64,000 nucleotides of DNA from Dyella lutea (GCF_024158035.1 NZ_JAMZEK010000004.1:365086-429085); one strand, 5' to 3'. Shown: positions 1 through 8,857, numbered from the stretch's first letter. The notes: generated by a model from the sequence alone, not told the origin. Program-made: numbers and translations.

Positions 1-1
1 C

Positions 2-529
2 GCCAACCCGATCGAGGCGACGGCCACGGCCGGCAATACCGGCAACGGCACCATCGGCTCGCTGAGCACCGGCGCCGCTCCCAAGATCGGCAACTACACC
101 CTGACCGCCACGGACGCGACGCACTTCGATGTCGTCGACCCCGAGGGCGTCGCGGTGGGCGCCGCCACGGTCGGCACACCCTTCACCAGCACCGGCATCA
201 ACTTCACCCTCACCGCGGGCGGCACCGCCTTCGCAGCGGGCGATTCGTTCACCGTGCAGGTGTCCGATGCCGTCGGCGTCTACATCGAGAGCGTCAAGAC
301 GGCCAGCGATGGCAGCCAGAACCCGGTGGCGATCCTCGCCGATGACGCCGATGCGTCCGCCGGCCCGGTGAGTGCCGGCGCCTATCTGGCCGGCGAGTTC
401 AACCTGGCCGCGCTGACCTACGACGCGTCCTGGACGCCCGCCACCCTGACCTCGGCGCTCCGTCCCTACGGGATCTTCGCCAAGGCCTCGATCTCCGCCG
501 CGCCGCCGTCCAACAACAGCGCCCCGTAA
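2..529 (+). CDS. Phage head decoration protein (lambda gpD-like), 5' truncated by window edge
   Basis: The reading frame is open from the first bases, so the N-terminus is missing; 175 codons remain. The translated start of the window, with the stretch NTGNGTIGSLSTGAAPKIG followed by YTLTATDATHFDVVDPEG, is typical of gpD-family decoration proteins. These bind as trimers on the expanded capsid and stabilise it. The C-terminal part has the usual pattern of a date-like PVAILADDADAS segment followed by a short beta-rich end with RPYGIF. It directly precedes the major capsid gene, the same order as lambda D-E. A terminator follows the stop codon. Confidence 0.85.
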   Translation, partial: ANPIEATATAGNTGNGTIGSLSTGAAPKIGNYTLTATDATHFDVVDPEGVAVGAATVGTPFTSTGINFTLTAGGTAFAAGDSFTVQVSDAVGVYIESVKTASDGSQNPVAILADDADASAGPVSAGAYLAGEFNLAALTYDASWTPATLTSALRPYGIFAKASISAAPPSNNSAP

Positions 530-555
530 CCACCCGCCGTCCTTCGGCCCAGAGA

Positions 556-581
556 AGCCCCGCGAATGCGGGGCTTTTTTT
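556..581 (+). terminator. Rho-independent terminator after the decoration gene
   Basis: An 8-bp perfect stem AGCCCCGC/GCGGGGCT with loop GAAT is followed by seven T. It lies between the decoration and capsid genes and may set their relative expression. Confidence 0.85.
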
Positions 582-616
582 GTGCCGGTTTTCGACCATT
601 CCCTTGGAGAGGCCCG

Positions 617-1696
617 ATGACTGCCGCCAGCTCTTTTCCGTTCAGCACCACCGACCTCATCCAGGTCGTTCCCACCCTGAAGCGCGCCCAGAAGTTCCTG
701 CTGGACACCTTCTTCACCAACATCAAGATGAGCGACACCGAGTACGTCGCCATCGACATCGACGTCGGCCTGCGCCGCATGTCGCCGTTCGTCAGCCCCC
801 TGGTGCAGGGCAAGCTGGTCGAGCAGCGCCGCTACCAGACCAACATCTACAAGCCGCCCTACATCAAGGACAAGCGCGCTCCGGATCTGCGCAAGCCGGT
901 GATGCGCCAGATCGGCGAGCGCATCGGCGGCGGCGAGCTGTCCGGTGCCGAGCGCGAGATGGCCAACATCAACTTCGAGATGGCGGACCAGATCGACATG
1001 CTCGATCGTCGCCTCGAGTGGATGGCCGCGCAGGCCCTCTCCACCGGCAAGGTCACCGTGTCGGGCGAGGGCTTCCCGACCGAGATCATCGACTTCGGTC
1101 GTGACTCGTCCCTCACGGTCGCGCTCACCGGCAACAACCGGTGGGGTGTGGCGGCCAATTTCGACGCGGATGGCCGTGACCCGGTGCCCGCCGCGAACAT
1201 CGAGGTCTGGCAGCACCAGATCCTGAAGCTCTCGGGCGCCCAGGTGACCGACATCGTCTTCACTACCACCCCGTGGCAGTACTTCCTGAACGCCAAGGGC
1301 GTGCAGGGCGCCATCTACTACCCGAAGCTGGGGCAAGGTGGCAACGCGATCGATCCGGGCGCGCAGATCGCCCCGGGCGCGGTCTACAAGGGCCGCTGGG
1401 GCCAGTACAACCTGTGGGTCTACAACGACTGGTACATCGACGAGAACGGCGTCGAGCAGCCGATGCTGGTGGACGGCACCGTGCTGATGTCCGGCCCGCA
1501 GCTTCTGGGCACCCGGGCGTTCGGCCAGATCCTGGATCCGAACTTCAACTACGCCGCGCTTCCGTATGCGCCGAAGACCTGGGTGGAGAATGACCCGGCC
1601 CAGCGCATCCTGCTGATGCAGAGCTCGCCGCTGGTCATCCCCAGCCGCGTCAACGCGTCGTTCTCGGCCAACGTCTGCGCGCCGCAGGTGGCGTGA
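617..1696 (+). CDS. Major capsid protein (lambda gpE family)
   Basis: This 359-residue protein fits the phage capsid protein E family in length and style: an N-terminal FPFSTTDLIQVVPTLKRAQ segment, then YVAIDIDVGLRRMSPFVSP and a C-terminal region ending SSPLVIPSRVNASF. It would form the icosahedral shell. I chose ATG 617 because GGAGAGG lies just upstream at 606-612; an in-frame codon at 566 falls inside the preceding terminator. The stop codon overlaps the next start (ATGA). Family assignment rests on pattern recognition and on its position after a gpD-like gene. Confidence 0.88.
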   Translation: MTAASSFPFSTTDLIQVVPTLKRAQKFLLDTFFTNIKMSDTEYVAIDIDVGLRRMSPFVSPLVQGKLVEQRRYQTNIYKPPYIKDKRAPDLRKPVMRQIGERIGGGELSGAEREMANINFEMADQIDMLDRRLEWMAAQALSTGKVTVSGEGFPTEIIDFGRDSSLTVALTGNNRWGVAANFDADGRDPVPAANIEVWQHQILKLSGAQVTDIVFTTTPWQYFLNAKGVQGAIYYPKLGQGGNAIDPGAQIAPGAVYKGRWGQYNLWVYNDWYIDENGVEQPMLVDGTVLMSGPQLLGTRAFGQILDPNFNYAALPYAPKTWVENDPAQRILLMQSSPLVIPSRVNASFSANVCAPQVA

Positions 1697-1935
1697 TGAG
1701 CGCCGATCCGTCGACCACCTCCAAGACCGTGGAGGTGGTCGTTGCGGCCGGTCGGTCCGTCGTCGATGCCGACGGCGCGTTGTGCAGGGCGGGCGAGACG
1801 GCGAAGGTCGTCCACTCCGAGCTGAAGCGGTTGCGGGCACTCGGGTTCATCGCTGAAAAGGGCGAGAAGGTCGATGCCGGCGCGTCGGGTCCGAAGCTTT
1901 CGGCATCCGAAGGCCCCACCGTCAGGCTGGCCTGA
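1696..1935 (+). CDS. Small phage structural-region protein, unknown function
   Basis: A 79-residue protein starts at ATG 1696, overlapping the capsid stop; a GTG one codon upstream is also possible. The sequence has VEVVVAAGRSVVDADG, then RAGETAKVVHSELKRLRALGF. This layout resembles small proteins found between capsid and neck genes in Mu-like phages (the gp35 position), but I cannot name a family with certainty. It overlaps the next gene by one base, so translation is probably coupled. Confidence 0.6.
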   Translation: MSADPSTTSKTVEVVVAAGRSVVDADGALCRAGETAKVVHSELKRLRALGFIAEKGEKVDAGASGPKLSASEGPTVRLA

Positions 1936-2264
1936 TGGCGATCGACTGGGACAAGGCGGTGCTCGCCCCCACGGAGGGCGTCTTCGGCGAGGCCGCCACC
2001 TACCTCCCAGCCGCCGGCGGCACGCTACCGATCGTTGGCGTGTTCGACGAGGCCTACCGGGAGGTGGATCTCGTCGATACGGGCGTCGGCGCCACGAGCG
2101 TTACACCGGTAATCGGTGTGCGCCTGGCGCAGTTCGTCGCCACGCCGGTTCAGGGTGACCAGGTGCGCGTTCCTTCCGTCGGAAAGCTCTACGTGGTCCG
2201 CGAGGTCAGGCCCGATGGTCACGGCTGGGCCAAGCTCATGCTCGGGTATACGGGGCAGGCATGA
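1935..2264 (+). CDS. Head-tail joining (neck) protein candidate
   Basis: This 109-residue protein begins MAIDWDKAVLAPTEGVFGE and is rich in predicted beta strands (VYVVREV, GYTGQA end). Length, beta content and position directly after the capsid genes match the head-tail attachment proteins of the lambda FII type, which close the connector and receive the tail. It overlaps both neighbours by 1-4 bases. The role is inferred mainly from position; no catalytic motif is expected. Confidence 0.6.
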   Translation: MAIDWDKAVLAPTEGVFGEAATYLPAAGGTLPIVGVFDEAYREVDLVDTGVGATSVTPVIGVRLAQFVATPVQGDQVRVPSVGKLYVVREVRPDGHGWAKLMLGYTGQA

Positions 2265-2890
2265 CCACGTCGTCCGATCTGCGCCTGCTCGCTGCCGCCA
2301 TCCTGAAGAACGCCACCGATGCGGGCACCAACGTCTTCGCCGCCCGCGACTGGCCGACATGGAAGGGCGGCTATCCGGTGCTCTACCTGCACACGCCGGT
2401 CGAGGAAAAGGAATCCCTCGGTCCCAACGGCGCGCCTCAATTCACCGTCACGTCAACCCTGCGCATCAGTGCACGCGTGCAGAAGCCGACGGCGGCTGAT
2501 GGCTCCGGCGCTGCCGCCGCCGTGGTCGCCCTGGAGGTCATCCAGAGGCAGATCGAGGTTGCGCTGATCAACAACCCCGAGCTGATGAACCAGCTGCAGC
2601 AGTTCCCCTTCATCCGCACTGAGATGAAGGTCGACGACGATGGCGACCAGAACATCGCCGAGCTGGTGGTGGACGTCGGGATGGAGTTCTACCAGGGACC
2701 GGAGGACTTCTATCCCGTGGACGCGGTGCAGCTCGAGCAGATCACTGTCGACGCCGACCTCACGAACGTCGCCGACCCCCAGGGCACTTACGCCAACCCG
2801 CCATTCCCGCAGTCCGTGAACCCGGCCCCGCGCACCTCAGGGCCTGACGGGCGCGCCGAGGGCGGCCTCGACATCACCCTCCCGCAGTAG
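2261..2890 (+). CDS. Tail completion/terminator protein candidate
   Basis: This 209-residue protein has an N-terminal helix (LRLLAAAILKNATDAG), a beta-rich centre typical of tail terminator folds (FTVTSTLRISARVQK, AELVVDVGMEFYQGPEDFYP) and a Pro/Gly-rich tail. It sits between the neck gene and the DUF2635/sheath genes, the position of the gp37/tail-terminator gene in Mu-like phages. Such proteins cap the completed tail tube and allow it to join the head. The specific role is inferred from order and overall composition. Confidence 0.6.
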   Translation: MTTSSDLRLLAAAILKNATDAGTNVFAARDWPTWKGGYPVLYLHTPVEEKESLGPNGAPQFTVTSTLRISARVQKPTAADGSGAAAAVVALEVIQRQIEVALINNPELMNQLQQFPFIRTEMKVDDDGDQNIAELVVDVGMEFYQGPEDFYPVDAVQLEQITVDADLTNVADPQGTYANPPFPQSVNPAPRTSGPDGRAEGGLDITLPQ

Positions 2891-2900
2891 GAGCGGAACC

Positions 2901-3095
2901 ATGCACATCTACCCCGCGCCGGGCCTCTCCGTGAGGGATCCGGTGAAGAAGGACCTGTTGCCGGACAAAGGCCGCACGGTCGACGAAAAGGATCCGTACT
3001 GGCTCCGCCGGCTCGCCGATGGCGACGTCGTGAAGGAGCTCCCCAAGCCCCCGCGTGCTGCCGCCAGCTCGCGCACTCGGAGTGACGCCGAATGA
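2901..3095 (+). CDS. DUF2635 family small tail protein (Mu gp38-like)
   Basis: The 64-residue protein contains the hallmark pattern of DUF2635: a PAPGLSVRDPV start, then a short loop and YWLRRLADGDVV. In Mu this is gp38, encoded immediately before the tail sheath gene, exactly as here. Its function is not well defined; it is thought to act at the tail or neck. It overlaps the sheath gene by 4 bases. The C-terminus is basic and Ser/Ala-rich. Confidence 0.8.
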   Translation: MHIYPAPGLSVRDPVKKDLLPDKGRTVDEKDPYWLRRLADGDVVKELPKPPRAAASSRTRSDAE

Positions 3096-4594
3096 GCACC
3101 GTCCCCTTCAACACCATTCCCGCGAACCTCCGCGTCCCGCTGTTCCATGCCGAGGTCGACAACTCGCAGGCGAACAGCGGGCAGCAGAACCAGCGCACCC
3201 TGGTCATCGGCCAGATCACCTCCAGTGGCACTGCCGCGGCCGGCGTGCCGGTGATCAGCCAGGGCGTGTCCGATGCCATCGCGCTCGGCGGCCCCGGCTC
3301 CATGCTGGCCCTGATGACGGCGGCCTATCGCGCTTCCGACAACTTCGGCGAGGTCTGGTATCTGCCGCTGGCCGACGATGGTGCTGCGACGGCCGCCGCC
3401 GGCTCGGTTGCCTTTGCCGGCGCGCCGACCGAGGCCGGCACGCTATCGGTCTATATCGGCGCCTCCAAGCTGCTGCCGCCGGTGCGTGTTCCGGTGGCGA
3501 CCACCGATACCCCGGACACGATCGCCACCGCCCTGGCTGCGGCCATCAATGCCGCCACCAACCTCCCGGTGACGGCGGCGGTGGATGGCACGACCCTCAG
3601 CAAGGTCAACGTCACCGCCAAGAACAAGGGCGAGGCCGGCAACGACATTGACCTCCGGCTCAACTACCAGGGCAGCGCGGGCAATGAGGCGACGCCGGCG
3701 GGCATCACGGTCACCATCGTCGCCATGTCGGCGGGTGCTACCAACCCGTCGCTCACCACGCCGCTGGCCAACCTGGGCGACCAGCCCTTCGACTTCATCG
3801 TGTGCCCCTACACCGATACCACGTCGCTGGACGCGCTGAAGGCACTGCTCAACGACCAGACCGGTCGCTGGAGCTGGACCTCCCAGCAGTATGGCCACGT
3901 CTTCGCGGCCTACCGCGGCACGCTCTCCGCCCAGACCACGTTCGGCCTCGCCCGGAACAACCAGCACGAGTCGATCCTCGGCTTCAACGATTCGCCGACC
4001 CCGAACTGGATCTGGGCCGCCGACTACGCCGGTGCGTGCGCCGTCGCCCTGCGCGCCGACCCCGGCCGGCCCATGCAGACCCTGGCACTGAGCACGACCT
4101 ATGCTCCGCCCATCGCCTCCCGGTTCACCCTGAGCGAGCGCAATACGCTGCTCTTCGACGGCATCTCCACCTTCACGGTGGCGCAGGACGGCACGGTCGC
4201 GCTGGAGAACGTCATCACCAGCTACCAGAAGAATGCCTTCGGCCAGCCGGATGACAGCTATCTGCAGATCGAGACGATGTTCCTGCTGATGTACGTTCTG
4301 CGCGACCTCATGGGCGTCATCACGTCCAAGTTCCCGCGCATGAAGCTCGCTGCCGACGGCACCCGGTTCGCACCCGGATCGGCCATCGTCACGCCGGCGA
4401 TCATCCGCGCCAACCTGATCGCCGAGTTCCAGCAGCTGGAATACCAGGGCTACGTGCAGGACAGCCAGGCCTTCGCCCAGGGCCTGATCGTCCAGCAAAA
4501 CGCGACCAACCCCAACCGGGTCGACGTCCTGTGGCCGGGCACGCTGATCAACCAGCTGCGCGTCTTCGCCCTGCTGCTGCAGTTCCGCCTGTAA
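3092..4594 (+). CDS. Contractile tail sheath protein (Mu gpL-like)
   Basis: The 500-residue protein has the N-terminus of Mu-type sheaths (FNTIPANLRVPLFHAEVDNS) and a conserved C-terminal domain with FPRMKLAADGTRFAPGSAIVTP. It ends with a hydrophobic strand, LRVFALLLQFRL, that in sheaths joins the neighbouring subunit. The central insert (about residues 100-230) is Ala/Thr-rich and probably surface exposed. It forms the contractile outer cylinder. It is encoded just before the tube gene, from which it is separated by a terminator; this may help set sheath to tube stoichiometry. Confidence 0.93.
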   Translation: MSTVPFNTIPANLRVPLFHAEVDNSQANSGQQNQRTLVIGQITSSGTAAAGVPVISQGVSDAIALGGPGSMLALMTAAYRASDNFGEVWYLPLADDGAATAAAGSVAFAGAPTEAGTLSVYIGASKLLPPVRVPVATTDTPDTIATALAAAINAATNLPVTAAVDGTTLSKVNVTAKNKGEAGNDIDLRLNYQGSAGNEATPAGITVTIVAMSAGATNPSLTTPLANLGDQPFDFIVCPYTDTTSLDALKALLNDQTGRWSWTSQQYGHVFAAYRGTLSAQTTFGLARNNQHESILGFNDSPTPNWIWAADYAGACAVALRADPGRPMQTLALSTTYAPPIASRFTLSERNTLLFDGISTFTVAQDGTVALENVITSYQKNAFGQPDDSYLQIETMFLLMYVLRDLMGVITSKFPRMKLAADGTRFAPGSAIVTPAIIRANLIAEFQQLEYQGYVQDSQAFAQGLIVQQNATNPNRVDVLWPGTLINQLRVFALLLQFRL

Positions 4595-4616
4595 CCCGCC
4601 CCACTATCCCACCTCT

Positions 4617-4641
4617 AAGTCGCCTTCGGGCGGCTTTTTTG
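4617..4641 (+). terminator. Terminator between sheath and tube genes
   Basis: An 8-bp stem AAGTCGCC/GGCGGCTT with one G-T pair and loop TTCG is followed by six T. It lies in the 63-bp sheath-tube gap. Confidence 0.8.
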
Positions 4642-4657
4642 TTGCCCGGAGACTGCA

Positions 4658-5032
4658 ATGGCAAACAACTCCAACCGCCTCGCCGGCACGGTGAACCTGT
4701 CCGTCGACGGGGCCACCTACATGTTGGCCGGAGACTTCGAATACAGCCCGTCGGAGGTAGCCCGCGAGACGCTGGTTGGCCAGGACACGGTCCACGGCTA
4801 CAGCGAAAAGCCGATCGCTCCCCACATCGGCGGCACCCTGCGCGATTCCGGCGGCCTCAGCGTCAAGGCGCTCAACGCCATGAGCAACGTCACGGTGGTC
4901 GCCGAGCTGGCCAACGGCAAGGTGATCATCGGCCGGAACATGTGGGCCGTCGAGCAGCAGGCGGCCAAGGCGACCGACGCCACCATCGAGATTCGCTGGG
5001 AAGGACCGCAGGGCAGCGTAAGCGAGACCTGA
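4658..5032 (+). CDS. Tail tube protein (Mu gpM-like)
   Basis: The 124-residue protein starts NRLAGTVNLSVDGATYML and continues with FEYSPSEVARETLVGQD, a pattern shared by the Mu-type tail tube family. It should polymerise into the inner tube through which DNA passes. Length and position, directly after the sheath and before the tail assembly chaperone, agree with the Mu order. A good ribosome site (CCGGAGA) precedes the ATG. Confidence 0.9.
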   Translation: MANNSNRLAGTVNLSVDGATYMLAGDFEYSPSEVARETLVGQDTVHGYSEKPIAPHIGGTLRDSGGLSVKALNAMSNVTVVAELANGKVIIGRNMWAVEQQAAKATDATIEIRWEGPQGSVSET

Positions 5033-5078
5033 TCGGGCCCGGCCGGATCCATCCCCTCATTCCTGGAGCACTACCCGC

Positions 5079-5375
5079 ATGTTCGACGAAGAAGAAAAGA
5101 CCATCACCCTGCGCAAGCCGGTGACCCTCGGCTCCGGCGACGGCGCCATTACCTACACGGAGCTGAAGCTGCGGGAGCCTCTGGGCCTTGAGCTGGAAAA
5201 GGCCTCCCGGGCGGATACCAATTTCGGGCAGATGATCACCTTGATCAGCCTCATCGCCAAGGTGCCGCGCGCAGCCGCTGAGCGTCTTTGCCAGCGTGAC
5301 CTGCAGGAGGCAAACGACTACCTGCAGGGTTTTTCGGAGCGTGGTCAGCCCGCGGAAACGGCTGGCCAGAGCTGA
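5079..5375 (+). CDS. Tail assembly chaperone, zero-frame product (Mu gp41-like)
   Basis: This 98-residue acidic and charged protein has the gp41-type segment ITYTELKLREPLGLELEKA and a following helical region with LISLIAKVPRAAAERL. Tail assembly chaperones coat the tape measure protein before tube polymerisation and are absent from the mature virion. They are usually made in a short form and a frameshifted long form. The gene lies directly before the tape measure gene. At codons 84-85 (GGT TTT) it contains a slippery heptamer, described separately. Confidence 0.88.
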   Translation: MFDEEEKTITLRKPVTLGSGDGAITYTELKLREPLGLELEKASRADTNFGQMITLISLIAKVPRAAAERLCQRDLQEANDYLQGFSERGQPAETAGQS

Positions 5376-5488
5376 TCGCCGAGCTCACCCGCTTCTACCA
5401 CTGGGGGCCGCGGGAAGCGTGGTCCCTGACCCTGACCGAGCTTGCCTGGTGGAACGACCAGGCGCACCGGATGACGCCCCATGAGTAA
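5079..5488 (+). CDS. Predicted -1 frameshift fusion of the tail assembly chaperone (136 residues)
   Basis: After codon 85 a slip of one base backward at GGGTTTT continues into a frame open to TAA at 5486-5488. The added 51 residues begin FGAWSARGNGW and contain PELIAELTRFYHW, AWSLTLTELAWWNDQ and end MTPHE. This W-rich pattern with ELAWWN is typical of the second half of fused tail chaperones. No ATG occurs in that frame until seven codons from its end, so an independent start is unlikely. The extension overlaps the tape measure start at 5481 by 8 bases. The frameshift is inferred, not shown; the extension frame and heptamer are read directly. Confidence 0.75.
5327..5333 (+). promoter_or_regulatory. 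Programmed -1 ribosomal frameshift site GGGTTTT
   Basis: The heptamer fits X XXY YYZ with zero-frame codons GGT TTT; after slippage both tRNAs re-pair with GGG and TTT. It sits 13 codons before the zero-frame stop. I did not find an obvious strong downstream pseudoknot by eye. Confidence 0.75.
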
Positions 5489-7469
5489 CGTCTTCACCAT
5501 CACGATCAGCGCGGTGGACAAGGCGACGGCGACCGTCCGCAAGGTCAACGATGCCATGGGCCGGATCACCCGGCCCTTCGAGCAGGCGGGGAAGTCATTC
5601 AAGGGACTCGGCCGCGAGCTGGGCTTCGAGAAGATCGGCAAGAACCTGGCCAGCATCGGCCAGTCCGCCGGGCGCGCGGCGCGCGGCATCGGGTCGATCG
5701 TCGCGCCGATGGCGGCAGTCACCGGTGTCGCCTCGGTCGGCGGCGTCATCGCGCTGGCCGATGGCTGGGCCAAGCTCGGTCGCAACGTCACCTACTCGGC
5801 GCAGAATATCGGCATCGGCACCGATCGCCTGCAGGCCTTCCAAGGCATGGCCAAGCTGGCCGGCATCTCTTCGGACACGATGACCCAGAGCCTACAGACG
5901 CTCGGCGACACCATGGAGGACGCACTCTATGGCCGCAACCAGCAGGCGCTGATGCTGTTCAACCGGTTGGGTGTCGGCATCAAGCGCACCTCGGACGGAG
6001 CACTGGACGCCGCCGGCGAGTTCCGCGCCCTCGCGTCCGCCATCTACAACATCAAGTCGCCCCAGCAGCAGAACCTGGTTGCTGGCCAGTTCGGCTTGAC
6101 CGGCCTGCTCCCGCTGATCCGGCAAGGACCTGCGGCGATGGACAAGCTCATGGCACGCGCTCGGGCGCTCGGCCTGGTCATGGACGGTCCCGCCCTGAAG
6201 GCGGCCAACAACTTCGCCATGAGCATCGAGGGTCTGAAGGCGTCCGGCGAGGGCCTGCGCAATGCGATCGGCAACGCGATCATCCCCGCCATCAAGCCGC
6301 TGGTCGACCAGCTCACCGGCTGGATCTCGAAGAATCGTGAGCTGATCTCGGCCAAGGTCGGGGAGTGGGCGCGCGATTTCGGCAAGTGGCTCAAGAGCAT
6401 CGACTGGCAGAAGGTGGGCGCCGGCATCACCGGATTCATCAAGGGAGTCGGCGACCTGGTCGACTGGCTCGGCGGCTGGAAGAAGGCAGCGATCGGAGTG
6501 GGCATCGTCATGGGCGCCGGCTTCATCTCGAACGTGGTTTCGCTTGGCGCCAACGTGGTGCTGCTCGGCGTGCGCATCGGTGGCCTGATCACCAAGATGT
6601 GGGGCCTGAAGGCCGCCGCAGATGCGGCCAGTGCCGCCTCAGCAGGCGGCATGGCATCGTCGCTCGGGATGCTTGGCAAGGCTGGCCTATATGGTGCCGC
6701 CGCAGCCGGCGGCATCTACCTCGGCAGCAAGATCAGCGACGCGATGGACGGCACGACCTTCGGTGACAAGTTCTCGCACTACAACACCAAGTATCTCGGC
6801 GCCGCGCTCAGCCTGATCGGATTCAAGAACAACCAGTTCTCGCGCGCCGCGCGCTACGACGGCTACGACCAGAAGTACAGCGGCGCCGGCAGCGCTGCGG
6901 GCATCGATGCCGGGTTGAGCGCTCGCGTCGTCAGCTACTTCGAGAAGCAGGGCTGGTCGCTGGCGCAGGCCAAGGGCATCGCCGCCAACCTGATGAGCGA
7001 GAGCGCGCTGAACCCCAATGCGCGCGGCGACAACGGCCGCGCCTACGGACTCGCGCAGTGGCATGCCGATCGGCAGGGCGCGTTCGCCAAATGGGCCGGC
7101 AAGCCGCTCCAGGGGTCCTCCCTACAGGACCAGCTCGGCTTCGTGCAGTACGAGCTGACCAAGGGGTCCGAGCAGCGCGCCGGCGCGCTCCTGCGCGGCG
7201 CGCAGACCGCCGACATGGCCGGCCGCATCGTGTCCAACTACTACGAGCGCCCGGCCTCGCCGGCCGAGGCGGCACGCCGTGGCGCGCTTGCCCAGCAGCT
7301 GGCCGCGCCCGCCGGCCCGTATTCGTCGGGTTCGGGCCAGTCCGGCAAGGTGCATGTCGAGGTCGAGCTGAAGAACGCACCCCCGGGAACCAAGGCCACC
7401 GCCAAGTCGAGCGGCGCGGCCGAGGTCTCCCTCCCCCGCATCGGGTATTCCCAGGTAGGTGACTGGTGA
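5481..7469 (+). CDS. Tape measure protein with embedded tail-tip lysozyme domain
   Basis: The 662-residue protein starts NVFTITISAVDKATATVRKVNDAMG, a heptad-rich coiled coil typical of tape measures. It then has alternating helical and hydrophobic stretches (about 340-420, including GVGIVMGAGFISNVVSLGANV) that could cross the host membrane on DNA entry. From about residue 478 to 600 it carries a phage tail lysozyme domain: VVSYFEKQGWSLAQAKGIAA, NLMSESALNPNARGD, AYGLAQWHADRQ and FVQYEL. Glu in MSES is the expected catalytic acid. It sets tail length and probably opens the peptidoglycan locally. The start overlaps the end of the chaperone extension frame. Confidence 0.9.
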   Translation: MSNVFTITISAVDKATATVRKVNDAMGRITRPFEQAGKSFKGLGRELGFEKIGKNLASIGQSAGRAARGIGSIVAPMAAVTGVASVGGVIALADGWAKLGRNVTYSAQNIGIGTDRLQAFQGMAKLAGISSDTMTQSLQTLGDTMEDALYGRNQQALMLFNRLGVGIKRTSDGALDAAGEFRALASAIYNIKSPQQQNLVAGQFGLTGLLPLIRQGPAAMDKLMARARALGLVMDGPALKAANNFAMSIEGLKASGEGLRNAIGNAIIPAIKPLVDQLTGWISKNRELISAKVGEWARDFGKWLKSIDWQKVGAGITGFIKGVGDLVDWLGGWKKAAIGVGIVMGAGFISNVVSLGANVVLLGVRIGGLITKMWGLKAAADAASAASAGGMASSLGMLGKAGLYGAAAAGGIYLGSKISDAMDGTTFGDKFSHYNTKYLGAALSLIGFKNNQFSRAARYDGYDQKYSGAGSAAGIDAGLSARVVSYFEKQGWSLAQAKGIAANLMSESALNPNARGDNGRAYGLAQWHADRQGAFAKWAGKPLQGSSLQDQLGFVQYELTKGSEQRAGALLRGAQTADMAGRIVSNYYERPASPAEAARRGALAQQLAAPAGPYSSGSGQSGKVHVEVELKNAPPGTKATAKSSGAAEVSLPRIGYSQVGDW

Positions 7470-8854
7470 GCTGGCAGGATCAACTGCGGCAGGCCTCCTT
7501 TCGTGGCGTCCCCTTCGCCGTGCTCGGCGGGGATGCCAGCTTCGGGCGCCGCGTCGCAGTGCACGAATACCCGAAGCGCGACAAGCCCTACGTGGAGGAT
7601 CTCGGCCGGGCAACCAGGCGCATCCACCTGGTGGGATTCCTGGTCGAGAACAGCCTCGTCTATGGCGGCGGCAGCGTCATCGCGCAGCGCGACGCCATGG
7701 TCGCAGCCGCAGAATCGGCGGGGAAGGGGACGCTGGTCCACCCGACGCTCGGCGAGCTGCAGGTCAGCATCCCGGATGGCGGACTGGTGGTCAGTGAGCG
7801 CTGGGACACCGGCCGGTATTTCGAGCTCGGCTTCAGCTTCATCGAATCGGGCGACCGGATCTTCCCCAGCGTCGCTCAGTCGGGGCAGAGCCTGCTCGGA
7901 AGCCTGGCCGATGCTTTGGACCTTTCGGCTGCGCTCGACTTCGTCGGCCGCATGACCGAATCGATCAACCTCGGACTCGGCATCGTCCAGGGCGTCATCA
8001 GCATGGGCGACGCCATCGTGGCGCAGGTGGTGAGTACGGCGGCCGGCTTCCAGGTGATCATCGGCCAAGCCTCCCGAGACGCCACCAGCCTGGCCAACCT
8101 CGCCAGCCTGCTCACCGGCAATTTCGGGCGATATACCCAGGCCAACGTGAGCTCGGCGTTCGCGGCCGCGCGGACGTCCTCCGGTAGCACGGGCCCGACC
8201 ATCGCCTCGCTCACGGCCAAAGGCGCGCAGGACCGCCAGGCCGTGGCGACCGCGTCGGATGCACTTTCGGCCGCGGCCAGCGGCATCGATTCGTCCACCG
8301 TCTCCGCCTTTCCGATAGCTGCGCAGGCGCTGCTGCAGACCCTGCAGTCCTCGATCGCGAACCCGGGCGATGCGCTGCGGCTGCTCGGTGGCCTCGCAGG
8401 CTATGTGCCCGCGGCGGTTCCCGGGTCTGGGCAGACGGTGGCAGGCATGCAGGTCGCCCAGGACGCTGTGAGCGCGCTGCTGCGCCGCGCGGCCATCGGT
8501 GCGCTGGGGCGATCCCTTGCTTCCTTTGTGCCGTCCTCCTACGACGATGCCGCCGCGACGCGCGAGACCGTCACGGAGATCCTCGATGCTGAGATCCTGA
8601 TTGCCGGCGATAGCGGCGACGACGGAAGCTTCACTGCGCTGCGCGCGCTCCGCCAGAGCGTGGTGAGCTACCTCACCGAAGAGGGCGCCAACCTAGCCAG
8701 GCTCGAGACGTTCACTTTCGCCGCGCCGCAGCCTTCGCTGGTGCTCGCCAACCGCATCTACCAGGACGCCAGCCGGTCGGATCAGCTCATCTCGCAAGCC
8801 GATCCCGTGCACCCGGCTTTCATGCCGCGCAGCTTCCGCGCCCTGGCCAACTGA
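7466..8854 (+). CDS. Mu gpN-like DNA circularisation N-domain tail protein
   Basis: The 462-residue protein begins at GTG 7466, overlapping the tape measure stop (GTGA). Its N-terminal ~90 residues (ASFRGVPFAVLGGDASFGRR, RRIHLVGFLVEN, RDAMVAAAESAG, LVHPTLGELQV) match the DNA_circ_N family of Mu gpN. The remainder is Ala/Ser-rich and helical with a conserved-looking C-terminal segment (VLANRIYQDASRSDQLI). In Mu this protein is part of the baseplate/tail, and a DNA circularisation role has been proposed. The gene order N-P-45-46-47-48 is kept. Confidence 0.85.
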   Translation: MSWQDQLRQASFRGVPFAVLGGDASFGRRVAVHEYPKRDKPYVEDLGRATRRIHLVGFLVENSLVYGGGSVIAQRDAMVAAAESAGKGTLVHPTLGELQVSIPDGGLVVSERWDTGRYFELGFSFIESGDRIFPSVAQSGQSLLGSLADALDLSAALDFVGRMTESINLGLGIVQGVISMGDAIVAQVVSTAAGFQVIIGQASRDATSLANLASLLTGNFGRYTQANVSSAFAAARTSSGSTGPTIASLTAKGAQDRQAVATASDALSAAASGIDSSTVSAFPIAAQALLQTLQSSIANPGDALRLLGGLAGYVPAAVPGSGQTVAGMQVAQDAVSALLRRAAIGALGRSLASFVPSSYDDAAATRETVTEILDAEILIAGDSGDDGSFTALRALRQSVVSYLTEEGANLARLETFTFAAPQPSLVLANRIYQDASRSDQLISQADPVHPAFMPRSFRALAN

Positions 8855-8857
8855 ACC

